64,000 bases of DNA from contig JADGJC010000129.1 in the NCBI GenBank assembly GCA_027596075.1, forward strand, positions 43,297 to 107,296. The letters are read 5' to 3'. The DNA comes from Rhizophlyctis rosea (lineage: Eukaryota > Chytridiomycota > Chytridiomycetes > Rhizophlyctidales > Rhizophlyctidaceae). The position numbers and the translations under genes are program-made. Positions 22,491-33,693 of this stretch are shown one piece after another; positions within the stretch are counted from its first letter, which is position 1; each line of letters begins with the position of its first letter. The notes under the pieces are model-generated. The model did not search any database, was not told the DNA's origin, and saw only the letters and a program-made list of their open reading frames with translations.

Positions 22491-25355
22491 TCATGCATCA
22501 ACCTCCATCCCATCCTCCATCTTAACCCCCTCACCCGCTTCATCAACCGCCTTCCCCCTCCCCTCACTCTTCCCCGTCCCCGTCCCCTTAGCCCTCCTCC
22601 TCTTCTTAGTAGGCGGCGAAATCTTCGCCTCATCCTCACCCTCAACCATCATCTCATCCGTCTCCGCCGGATTCTTCACCCCCTGCTGCTGTTGCTGCTG
22701 CTGCTGTACCGGCACTTGCCCTGTCGGCGGCATCGGCGGCGCCCCACTAGGTCCCCCCACCCCACCACCACTCCATCCCCCAACAACCCGTCCCAAATAC
22801 CTCTCAGCCCCATCAACAGTCTGCGCGAAAATCCCCATAACATTCTTCAACATACTCGAACTCTCCGTCGCGAGCGTCAACACTTTCTGTGCCTCAACAT
22901 CCGGTTGGCGTCCCTGCACCCCCCCACTTCCCGCTCCTGCCCCGGAACTACTCCCCTCCCCACCATTCGCTCCCTCCCCACCCGAACTCCCATCCTCAGG
23001 CTGATTGATACTAGCCCACCGTCCCGGCAACTGTAAAATGAACCCCTTCACAGCCCCACGCGCCTGCACCGGCAAATACACCGCCGCGTACCGCCCAATG
23101 ATGTCCACGACCCGGCGGAGGGTTTCGACTACTTCACGCTTGATCCCCGCTACGACAGTCGCGAGGTCCGGCGCGGAGGTTGTCGTTAGGGAGAGGTTGT
23201 TGTGGGGCGAGAGTGGAGGTGTTGGGTGCATCCGGGACGTCCCGGCAATGTACCCCGCTACAGCGCCGCCGGCACGGAGGAGGTAATCTCGCAAAATCGC
23301 AATCTGGCGGTCGATGTGGCCCGTTGCGTACTATCAACAGCAGAAAGAAACGACAAGTTCAGCACAATTTACTTCTCAATATATCCAACTGGGTGGAAAA
23401 CCCCAATACTCCAAAGCTCACCTGCAACCACTGCAAACAATACTTCAACCCCCTCATAGTATCATCACTAATAACCAACCCCCCCAAATGCGCCCCAACC
23501 CCCGCAACAATATTCTGCACCCGACTCCTAGGCTTCCGATCAATATGCGGCGCCGTCGTCGTGGCTGCACTGCTCACACTCCCCTCCCGACTACTCATCC
23601 CCCCATTCAACACATTCGTCAACGGCGGGCCGGGCACATCAGGTTGCTTGCCTGTAGGCAGTTGGTTGTTGTTGATTGTTAGAGGAACGGAGGGTGGGGA
23701 GAGGAGGTCGAGGGAGGAGGTGGAGAGACGTCGGCCGGGGGTGGAGGCGTCTTCGCTTTCTTCGGAGGTGGCGCTTTCGTAGCCGTCCATGGTGCGGTAG
23801 GTGTGGAAGTCGCGCGGGTGGGGAGTGGGGGCGCCGGGTTGGGTGCTGATGATGGAGGGGAAGGAGCGTTCGAGCTGGAGGGAGTTTCAGTTCAGAGGCA
23901 ATTAATATTGGTTTTGTAAGATGTTTGCCAATGTAGCGCAGGATCATACCTTATCCAACGTCCGACATCCAAACCGATCCAACGGCGCCAACGCCGGCTC
24001 CAACTTTGTCAACACCGGCTTCGTGATGGATTTCATACCTGTTTCCACAGATTCCGTCGTGTACTATTCGCAAAAAACAAAACCAAACTCAATAAGAAAC
24101 AAATCATCAAAAATATCACAATAACTCAGACCCATTCCCTAGTACCAACCTTAACAATCTGACTCGCCGCCTTCGTAGCCTCGTACGCCGCCCCAATATG
24201 ATTGATCGACTTGTGCACAAGCGGGATGTTCGAAACGCGCTGCATGAAGTGATGGGAATCATCTTGGATTGGTTGTTGGTACTCCGTTGCTGGATTTCCT
24301 CGAAGTCAATAAAGAGGCATTGGAGGTTTCATACGAACGCTGCCAGAACTCACCATGTCGCATCCCTCCCAATGCTTCCGCAGCCAGCTGCACATCAAGA
24401 TCATGCTCGTACATGCTGGACGGAGTGTCCATTGGAGAGCGATCTGACGGAGATTTTCATGGATGAGACTCTGCACATCAGCTATGCCAAAGCTCGTCCC
24501 GACAATATCATACCTGGATGCCTATCATCCGGAACATTACAAAGATCCGTAATACTCATAGAAGACCTCGGCGTTGACGTCCCCGAAGTAGTCGAACTTC
24601 CATTCCCATTCGACATCCCATTACTCCCATTCCCATGCGTGAACGAATATGCTGGCGGTGCCCCGCCCGAATGGTATCCATGCCCAGCGCCATCCCCATT
24701 CCCATGCCCATTCACACCACCAGCCTCATGCCCGCCATTCCCATATCCATTCTGGTGAGGCCCCGGATACGGTCCCCCGGGATGGCCATTGAGATAATGT
24801 GCGTGAATTGGAGTCGTTCCTATTGAGAACATGGCGGTAGTCGGCGGGCCGGGTGTGGTTGGTGTTGATGCGGGTGAGATTTGTGATGAGTCGGATTGCG
24901 AGCTTGGGTAAGAGTGGGGTGTGAAGTAGGATGGGGCATGTATGGGTGGAGGTAGGGCGGATTGGAGGATGTCGTTTGGTAGATGGAGTGGGTTGGGTAT
25001 GGGTTTGTGGTATTTTGGGGAATGGGCGTCTAAAACGATTTTTGATGAAGAATCAGTAACGCGTTTGTGAGCCGTGAGAATGATGATAGCTGTTGTCAGT
25101 TAGAACTAGCTACAGCGCGAGTTTCATTCTATGACACGCTCGCACACGTGGCTAATAGCGCACTCGAAGGAATGAGGAGCTCGATTTCACCGTCACCGTC
25201 CCCATCCTCCTCCAACTTGAATACGAACCATCCCTCATGAGATCGACATATGAAGACTGTTACTCACCACGATATCCGTTTCGATCTGCAGCACCGACCT
25301 CCCCGCCCCGCTCACCATTTGCCCCACCATCGTGGTGGTCGTCCGTTGCAACCAT
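22491..25355 (-). CDS. OPI1: Opi1-like transcriptional regulator of phospholipid synthesis
   Basis: A multi-exon minus-strand gene starts at ATG 25355 (MVATDDHHDGGANGE) and ends at TGA 22491-22493. The first ~200 residues are Pro/Ser/Gly/His-rich. The Opi1 domain follows in pieces split by introns: EALGGMRH, PEFMQRVSNIPLVHKSI, YEATKAASQIVKYTTESVE, PLDRFGCRTLDKLE and, later, GLKYCLQWLQYATGHIDRQI. After this come LRDYLLRAGGAVAGYIAG, a helical region, a run of eight Gln, and a basic tail (PPTKKRRRAK) that looks like a nuclear localisation signal. In yeast Opi1 represses inositol- and choline-responsive genes and senses phosphatidic acid at the ER. The exact exon borders in the N-terminal half are less sure than the domain assignment. 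Confidence 0.8.
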
Positions 25356-28293
25356 TTAATTTATGAACAACCTCTTCACCTGGTTGCAGGTGACGAACGA
25401 GAAATTATGTTCTAAATCGACGACAGGCGACCAGCACCGGAGGCGATGGCGAGATTTAGGTGGGATTCGACGCGACGATGGGATATGAAAAGGCAGTCGG
25501 TATATGACAGTCTATAGCATGTCGCGAAAGTTTCACGGATTGAGCGATCACATGGAACAGAAGGAGGACGTGGGAACGACGATCATCAACGAAAGGGGAT
25601 TTTGAAGTTAAGATAAAGATAGGAACATGAGTTTGACAGGTGGAGGTATGTAGGGAGATTTGACAGCGGGTGAAAGGTAAAAATTTGAGGAGGCAAAAGC
25701 GAGTGGTGCGGGCGTGCATTGAACGCAGAGAGAACAGGAAAGAAGGAAAGAAGAGAAACAAGCCGCGTTAGTAACATTGTTCCCATATGTGAGGACCGCA
25801 CTCAATGCGCATAAGCATAAACAATATACAAAAAGGGAGACGCAACCCCCTCCGAGGAGAAGAACAAGAATGGCAAGAATGGCAAGACGGGTGCCTTCAT
25901 CTAAATCACCCCCCAGTGCGCAATTTCAATTTCAATCAAAAGTGCGTCCGTCCTCCACCACCCTCCTTCCAACGCGAACGCAAGAACACTCTTTCCACTT
26001 TGTAAAGGCGCCTGACAAAGCCCGACCAGTCCAATCATAACCTCCAGCCTTCCTCCGCACACGCTGTCCCAGCTGCCGTTATCAGAAGACCAGCCGTCAA
26101 ACAAACCCCTCTTTGACAGATCTCACAGACATCACTTTGACCACCCTGCTTAACAGGCGCGATCACCTCCCACCTTACCGTCCTCGCGACTACTTACATT
26201 TCGACCAGGGATAACAATGTCGACAGTTGACACCTGCCTTATCCCAGGCTTATATGATACGGTGTGAGCCAGAAAAAGGAGGAAAAGTGCTCCGAAGTGG
26301 AGCACAGTCGCGTGTGGCTGGTTGTGCTATTATGTGTTTTGTACGGGGCCAAGTCCGTTTGGGCTCCCTAGCGTTTGCACGTTTGTTCCCTACTCTTAGG
26401 CTTGGCTTCGTTATGGTTGTGCGCACTTTTCGACTGTGGTTGCCTTTCTTTGACAGGTTGACAGGTTGAACAAGTTCCTGTTTTGCAACATCAACATCAT
26501 TATCAGGCACCCAAGCACCAGCAACCCACAAATGACTTGTTGCATGTGTGAGCGCACTGCACACCCTTCTTCCAACCCCATTCCCCCGCTTCGTGCGTGC
26601 AAACGCATCCAGTCGGGCCCACACAACCCAACCCACTGACCCACACAACCGCACCCATTTGTTAGTTGCTCGTGTGACTGTGGCTTGGCGTGCACATGCA
26701 AGCACGTGTGATTTTTGAATGCTGGTCGGGCCGGAATCCATCTTTCTGGCTCCGGACCTCCCCACCTTGTGTCTTTCACACATCACATGGCCGTCCGATC
26801 TATGACATATGCTTCACCTGATAGATAAAACACAGACGGATTATCAATAAGGTTCCCAAGATTATTATGTCAGCAATTTCACAGCCGTCCGGGCGGCAGC
26901 ACGTGATTTAGCCACGGTCACACAAGCAGCCACGTTCGGTCGCGGAGGTTCACGCTTGAACCATACCGGCTCGAATTTTTGTGGGAAATGATGGGTCATT
27001 CAAATCAATCTTGATACGTGCCCGCGTCACACGTGACCATACGAGACAAATCATCAAATTTCGGCCTGACTGTTGTGTGAAACTGTTCGAGTGGGGCAAG
27101 AGCCAGAACAATACAATATCCGCCGTACCAATATTGTGCATACCCTGCCCCCTTTGCTATCTATTACCCAAAGGCAGAACGGTCTGGGTGCATATAGACC
27201 CTTCCTAATTCACCTTGGGTGCACGGCGCATTTCATATATATCGACTTGAGGCCTTGTCTCGCGCGTAGGCCGGGTTCACACTGCCTTTTTTGACGTGTG
27301 TGGGTCGTTTGTCTCAGGCGCCAACGCGAGTGGCCCGAGGTGGGAAGAAAGGAGCTTGCGGTGCAATTTCCCCAGCATACTCATATAACCAACGATTTCT
27401 TTCCATACGCGGCTCAGTTTGGGTGTGGGAGGTCTACGAGCAGATCTTGCAACTTGTTCGTGTAAGTGGACTGATAGTGGCATGCGTTTTGAGGCAAGTC
27501 AGTTTGACAGGTGGGGGGAATTTTGGCGCATAGCAACAGGCGTGGGAACGGGTACGATACCGTTTCTTTTGCTTAGTTGTGTGCTATCGTGTATGCTAGA
27601 CATAGAGCGGTATGCCGTTCTATGCGAAACCGCAACAACCGAGAATGGGGAAGTGTTTTTGACACCTCCCACGAGGAGGTTTACCATTGGTGGTCCGGCA
27701 GGCGAAGTTTGGAAGAAGCCATCCATGGCACATGGGATTTGGATCTTCCTCAGTTGAGGAACATATTCAATGCCATCAGAATGTGTCGCTGACGCTTTTC
27801 GAACCTTGCTCCCTCTCATATAGCCCGACCTCTGCCTGCCTCCACTTTGACTGCATTGCGACAACCCAAAACCTTCCTCTGGAGGGCTCATAATGGGACA
27901 GTCCCAAAATAAAATGTAGGTGTTCATTTTGGGTGGGAAACCCAGGAAGGGTCCCGATACCCATCAGCGGGTATGAATGGGCATGCTTGTGCAGGGGGGA
28001 TTGGTGCACAGTTGGGATGGAATGATTACGCGTCGATGGGATCAAGGTCTGCAATTTTTACATTTGTGTGGAAGTTGTCTTATGCCGAAGTATGAGATTG
28101 CATCCTGTTGCTCTGGAGGAGTGGAATTTCGCTGCCAGGCATGGTGATTTTGTGCATAGACTATCGCTAATTGGCATTCATGTTTTATACTACCGAATTA
28201 TAAAATCCAGAAGTAACAATTCAGTTTCTCCACTGGCAAGTGTTTGAGATGGTTCTACTTTTTGTCATTCACTTCGTCTGATCGTCGACCTTC
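25356..28293. other. Large spacer (2.9 kb) without supported genes
   Basis: Frames up to 178 codons exist on the minus strand near 26250-26786, but they overlap others in several frames, lack domain similarity and have Cys/His/Arg-rich compositions typical of chance frames. The promoters of the Opi1-like gene (-) and the low-complexity protein (+) must lie here. No RNA gene or repeat is recognised. Confidence 0.35.
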
Positions 28294-28300
28294 ATGTGCA

Positions 28301-31300
28301 GCCCTCGCCAAGACAACCACAGAAGGAGCTCGCATTCTCTCCAACGGACAATCTGGACTGTCCTGATCTAGATCGAACCACTTCAAAACCTTATATAACC
28401 TCTCCGCGTCCAACTATAAACGCCAGCACTTCCACGTCAGACGCCGGCGTGCAACCATTGATCCCCGCGTCCGCCGAGGAGTTTCATACCCGCGCAGAGC
28501 AAGAACGGGCGCTTCATACATACTTGAAGGAGGCAGAGGGTGCTGGGGACGTGGACCAACGATCGGGTCGACACAAAATGGGGCCGAAGCGGAAAGGAGA
28601 AGAAAGCGGGGCTGTTGCCGCGTCGACTGCTGCGGAAGGACTAGGATCGGCCAACGGGAAGGGCGTCAATGGAGTGGTGAAGAACGGGGATAAGGCGGGG
28701 TCGAAGCAACCTTCTAGTGGTAATATTGCGAGCGACAGCCAGAACGTGCAGTCGACAGGCGGAACGTCGTTCAAGGAGAAAGTGAAGGGCAAGTTGGCTA
28801 GGGCTGTGTCGCCGACGAAGATGGGTGGAACAAAAGCGGGAAAAGACGTGTCGGGCGGAGCGAACGGTGCATCGAAGGAGGCTAAGAAACGGGATTCGGA
28901 AGTCAATGGGGCTGCGGCAAGCGCTGTGCCGTCCCCTACTGGATCGACGATGTCGCTCTCTTCTGGTATGTCGTCGTTGTCCTCTGGCGGGTTGGCTGGT
29001 ATGCCTCCATCCAGTCGGGCAGCCACCACTGCAGTTGCGCCGACACCAGCTAACGGTCCACCACCACCCATCCCGCGGCACGCGTTTCTGGAGAACCCTT
29101 TGCCGACGGTCGGGAAAGCGGGAGAGCAGAAAGGTCCATCCGCGGTAACTTTGGGATTGGGTTTGTATTCTCTGTCAAATCCACACGTGAAGACTCCATC
29201 CGGATCAGTTGTGCCTCCAGGGATGCATGTCCCACCTAACATCGCCATGCACGGAAAGGTTTCGCAATTGCCATTGCAACCTGGTCAGCCGTCGGCAGGG
29301 CACTTCCATCCGACTGACAGTCTGCACCCGTCGCATACTTGCCCCAACTGTGCTCGGTACAGCCAGACCATGGCATTGGGCACCGCTGGGGCACCGGCAG
29401 GAGGGCAGCCGGTTAATCTGAAGGGTACTAGGTCGTTTGCGGAGGAGATGGCAGGGCTGGGAATGGGAGGTGGATCTAGCAGCGGGGAGGAGAACCGACC
29501 GATGTTCCAGAAAGTTAGCACGTCAACGTTTTTTGCTGGGTCGCCCAGTCCGGAGGTGAGCGCTGCCCCCGCTCCCGCTCCCGCTCCGAGACCGGTGGGG
29601 ACAAGCATGCCACCCAATATGGGGTGGCCGTTTATGAACATGTTCCAGGCGGCGACCGGTGTCCCACCACCACCCGCGTTGAGCATGCCGCCTCCTGTAC
29701 CTACCACCATTGCATTAGCTCCGTCAGATGGCGTGCCATCTTTCGGGGAGGTATCATCGGACTTCAATCGTGCCTCTCCGGCATTCTTGCCAAATGACTG
29801 GAAGGTGCCAATATCACCTCGACCCGTAGGCCTTGGCACGATCTCCTTCTTCAACCCATCTAGCACGGCACCAGGAAGCGTATCACACACCAACTCCAGT
29901 GGCGTGGCGGTACCACAACTCCCCCTTCCCATCGCTCCGTTCTCCTTCCGCGACGGTGGACCCGCCGCGACCGACCTGTCTCGCCACCCACCACCTCCAT
30001 CTCCGCCATTGTGGTTCCCGGGCACGAGCGGCATCCCGCAAGGACCAACGCCTTCCTATAGTATGCCGCAACCGCCACCATTTGCGCTGTCGCCATCTCC
30101 AGTTCCCGTACCGACATCGGGGTTCACCCGGGTGGGTGGGACATCGTCGTTATCGCCGAACAGGCAAGCGACAGTGGAATCGCCATCGTCGACGCCTACG
30201 TATCAATCTGTCAGTTCTTCCTTAGCCACCAACCCATCTTTTGCGGCGTCGTTCAATAAGCCTATTAAACCCATGCCGAAACGACGTCTCGCGGGGAGCA
30301 CACCGTTGCTTACTTCTACGCCGCCGTTGCCTTTACCTCCTATGCCGCCGCAAGGGTTGCGAGGGGTTTTGGACGGGGAAGGTGGGAGTAGTAGTGATGA
30401 TAGCGGGGGAGAAGGGAAGGATGGGGCGGGAGGTGCGGGGGGTAATGGGGTTGGGAAGGGGACTACGAAGAAGGCGGGTGGGAAGAAGAAGAAGAAGAGG
30501 ACTGCTGATCGGGTGTTTGGACCTGGGGGTGGGGGGTATGATGGGGAGAATGGGGTTGAGGGCGGGGTGCCAGAGATTGGTGGGGCGGCGGGGACGGGAT
30601 TGACGGAGGAGAGGAGGTTTGATTTCAAGAGGGGTGCGGATGGGGAGGAGAAGGAGGTTGGGAATGGTGGCGGGGCGCGTGTTGCAATGAGGGATGCGGT
30701 TGGAGTTTCGCAGTTGACGGCTGGGGCGGTGATGGCGGAGCCGCATCATCACCATGTGCATCATCATCATGCCGTGACGGCTCCACCTGGTGGGGGGATG
30801 GGAGCGAATTTGGGGTTGGTGGGAGTGACGCTTCCGACGAGTGGGTTTGATTTGGCTGGTGTGGCGGGGGATGGGGACGTTTGGGATGATCCGGAGGAGA
30901 AGGAGATTGACTATACGGATGTGAGGGAGATTCGGGATTTACCGGAGTTGTTGGAGGACAGTGAGGTGGAGCGGGTTAAGGGGGGTGGGAGTGGGAAGGT
31001 TGGTGGGGGTGGGACGGTGGATAACGGGGTGGGAAGAGGAAACGTCGGACACGTACCGCCCGCACCACCACCCGGCGACGTACCCACCTCGTCATCAAAA
31101 TCCAAAAAGAAAAAGAAGAAGAAACCGGGCCAAAACAACGAAAACAACCCTCACCCACCTCACCACCCCAACCAACAACAACCCCACCAACAAAGAACCG
31201 CAACACCCCCACCGCCACCACCCCCAGCAACACCACTAGACACCTTCACGAAGCCGCTGATACCCTATCGGTATAGGAAGGCGAGGTATTCTAGTAGTGT

Positions 31301-31511
31301 TAAGCGGGACGATTGGGTTTGTTTCTTTTGTGAGTTTGAGCAGGTGTTTGGGGGGATGGTTTGGAGGAAGGCTAGGAGGAGGAGGGTTAGGCAGGGGGAG
31401 GGGGAGAAGGGTNNNNNNNNNNGGGGGGGGCGGCGGCGGTGCCGGGGCCGGGGGGGGGGGGGGGGTGGTGGGCTTGGCCCGGAGCGGGGGGGGGGGGGGG
31501 GGGGTGGGTAG
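28301..31511 (+). CDS. Large Ser/Pro/Gly-rich protein with C-terminal CxxC motif, ends at an assembly gap
   Basis: I cannot name the family. The frame is open for over 1000 codons. It has no ATG until 28578 (MGPKRKGEESG), yet the 90 codons before that look coding; tgtgcag at 28294-28300 could be a splice acceptor from an upstream first exon. The protein is disordered: Ser/Gly-rich, then Pro-rich (around 29000-30200), with a basic KKKKKR stretch, a His run (EPHHHHVHHHH) and a second Lys run (SSKSKKKKKKKP) suggesting nuclear localisation. The only ordered-looking part is the C-terminus: IPYRYRKARYSSSVKRDDW followed by VCFFCEFEQVFGG, then an Arg-rich tail. The Cys pair could bind zinc. The 3' end is lost in ten N (31413-31422) and G homopolymers, so the true stop is unknown. 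Confidence 0.6.
31413..31422. other. Assembly gap (10 N) flanked by G homopolymers
   Basis: Ten N are followed by about 85 bp made mostly of G runs (31423-31505), up to 12 G in a row. This is typical of a scaffold join through unsequenceable G-rich DNA or of poly-G read artefact. It truncates the model of the upstream gene. Confidence 0.95.
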
Positions 31512-32160
31512 ATTTTGGGTAGGGAACGGGGGATGTGGATGATGATGGGTGGAGGGGATGTGATGTGATTTTTTTTGTTGCTTGCGTAAATGATGATGTG
31601 ATTTGCTTGATGAAAGTTGTTTTGTGACCTTGATACACGCGGCGCATATGAAGTTTAGTCTGGATTTTGTCTTCGTTCCGTCTTTTCCCTGTGTACGGAG
31701 ACCAAAACGTATGCAAGGACCTCCAATCATCTCTTATTGTGACAGCCCCTTCTCCACTCCTCTATCTGTATACATTTTCTTAACGTCCTCTCCAAGCCAG
31801 CGCGCATGACAAGGCAGGCTCACAAATACTGAGATCACTATTACTAGAAGGTGATGCCACTGGCCACCGGGTTATGACACTGTCCTTATGCTGTTAAGCC
31901 TTCGCAACAGGGCGATCACCAGGAGAAGACGGTAGTGTCGACGTTTCCGATTTTACACCCGTCCGAATTATGGGAATATTGACAAACAACTGGTCATGAC
32001 GGTAAGTGTTTTTGATGGACCATCTTTGAATTGTGACCATCTGCGCAAATCTCGTTTGAGATCCACACAGCTGCAAGTGAGAACGAGGACCGTGACATAT
32101 GAGGGGTCATGGGAAAAGTGTGGGTGGGAATGGGTAGGGGGGTGGCTTGTTTCGTCGTGA

Positions 32161-32340
32161 TCAATCATCAACGATGTAATCTTCGATAAAGTGGCAATTT
32201 CCCACACGCCACACGGTACCTCCATCGCCATCGCCATTGCGAGACGCAAAAGTCTGCTCCCAAGCCTGATACACCCAAAGAACAGTGTAAGTGGAGTATT
32301 CGACATATGAGGAAGCACTGTCGCGAATACCACGGCTCAT
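32161..32340 (-). CDS. Possible small orphan protein, divergent from the first RING gene
   Basis: A 59-residue frame from ATG 32340 (MSRGIRDSASSYVEYSTY) to TGA has regular protein-like composition with aromatic spacing (TVLWVYQAWEQTF) and an acidic end. It has no recognised domain. Its start lies only 21 bp from the ATG of the RING gene on the other strand, so either the two share a very compact promoter or this frame is not a gene. Further exons upstream are possible. Confidence 0.25.
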   Translation of the reverse strand: MSRGIRDSASSYVEYSTYTVLWVYQAWEQTFASRNGDGDGGTVWRVGNCHFIEDYIVDD

Positions 32341-32361
32341 TCTACATACCGACAAGATCAG

Positions 32362-33179
32362 ATGTCGAGCCCACATGGAGTCAGCACTTCAGTCGCCACA
32401 CAAACAGACAGCTCTGACGCGCCTCCGTCGGCAGCAACTCTTCGATTAATCACAAGCTTGACCGAAATGTTGACGTGCATATTCTGTAAGGATGTCGTGA
32501 ATGATCCCATGGGTTCGACATGCGGCCACTTCTACTGCGGGTATGGCAGTGTTTTGTTTTGATTCTCCACTGTTCGTTCGTAAGCTCATATGAACATACA
32601 TCTCAGGGTTCACATAAAGCGATGGGTTGAAATCGAACCGAATTGTCCTCTATGCAAACGCAAAGTCAGTTGCCCGCCTGGTTTATTTACATCCTCTGTC
32701 AAAAACGGCTTGTGACGATTATCCTCTAGATGACAAAAGACATGCTCAAAGAAGAACCTCTAGCACAAGCTCTCCGCTCAACACTCGATCAATACACATT
32801 TGCAGCCTCCAATCCGTCACTCTCGACTTGGCAATCCTCCTCATCATCACATCCACCGGATGCGGCTTCCAGCTTTGATTCATCCTCCGACCGCGTTGTA
32901 GCCGCCCACAACGCGGCTTCTGGGAAATCCTCGAAAAGGAGGGGTATGACGGCCGATGACTCTTCTTCAAACGGGAAGCGCTCCCGGACAGCATCACCAT
33001 CCACGGCCAGGAATAGTTTCTACGATATACCGAACTCACAGATAAAGGCTGGCAAAGTATGGGTCGCCGTCCAGAGAAGCAACGAATATTACGGACAGAA
33101 GGACGCGAGTAAAACGAAGAAGTACAATGCGGTAGCCAGCCTAGAATTGTGGTTATGCAAATATGTAACTGACATATGA
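32362..33179 (+). CDS. RING-finger protein 1 (putative E3 ubiquitin ligase)
   Basis: Three exons, join(32362..32540,32607..32664,32730..33179), give 228 residues with all junctions in frame. The RING reads LTCIFCKDVVNDPMGSTCGH, then FYCGVHIKRW, then NCPLCKRKMTKDMLKEEPL. The last block resembles the BRCA1-type RING end (CPLCK..ITKR). By this splicing the residue expected to be the sixth ligand (CxxC after CGH) is His (CGVH). The remainder is Ser-rich with a basic KRRGM...GKRSR stretch, then IPNSQIKAGKVWVAVQRSN near the C-terminus. RING domains recruit E2~ubiquitin; the target is unknown. A second RING gene follows about 0.5 kb downstream on the same strand. Confidence 0.8.
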
Positions 33180-33693
33180 TAGATCGCTTTTCATGTATAT
33201 TGAAAGTTCATGTTTTTATGTCTTCTTCATGCAACCATACAGTACTGTATCTCATGCTGCCGTCTGGTTCGGGGTTTTGGTTTAGTACTCTGTAATTTGA
33301 TTAGGTTCTTGAATTTCAAGATTTCGAGGATCGCTTCTTCTGGTATCAAAACAAAGACTTACTTAGGATCGTAGTGGAAATACATTGGGTTCGTATGAGA
33401 AGTATGTCTCCGTTCTAATTTCCATTGAGTTTGTGACTATGGAAATTTGGAAGGGGATGTGAGAGGTGTGGCTTGTCTGGGCTGGATCGATTGATGTGAT
33501 CCCGATAAAATGAGCTTTCTTACGCGCCACACCATCGATCCCCTCCACACTTCCCACTTATCGCCATCTCAAAACCAAACCCACCTTTCCCACGCCTGTT
33601 AACCTACACACCAGCGTAAGTATACCTTCTACCGTAGTACCAGATGGATGAGACCAAAAAACATCGGCTGAACCCACATTTCTGCAGCACAAA
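33180..33693. other. Spacer between the two RING genes
   Basis: About 510 bp, expected to hold the terminator of the first RING gene and the promoter of the second. No coding evidence is seen. Confidence 0.35.

Noticed and set aside
26250..26786. 178-codon minus-strand frame
   Set aside because: It overlaps another long frame in the same strand, has no domain, and its Trp/Arg/Cys composition suggests non-coding DNA.
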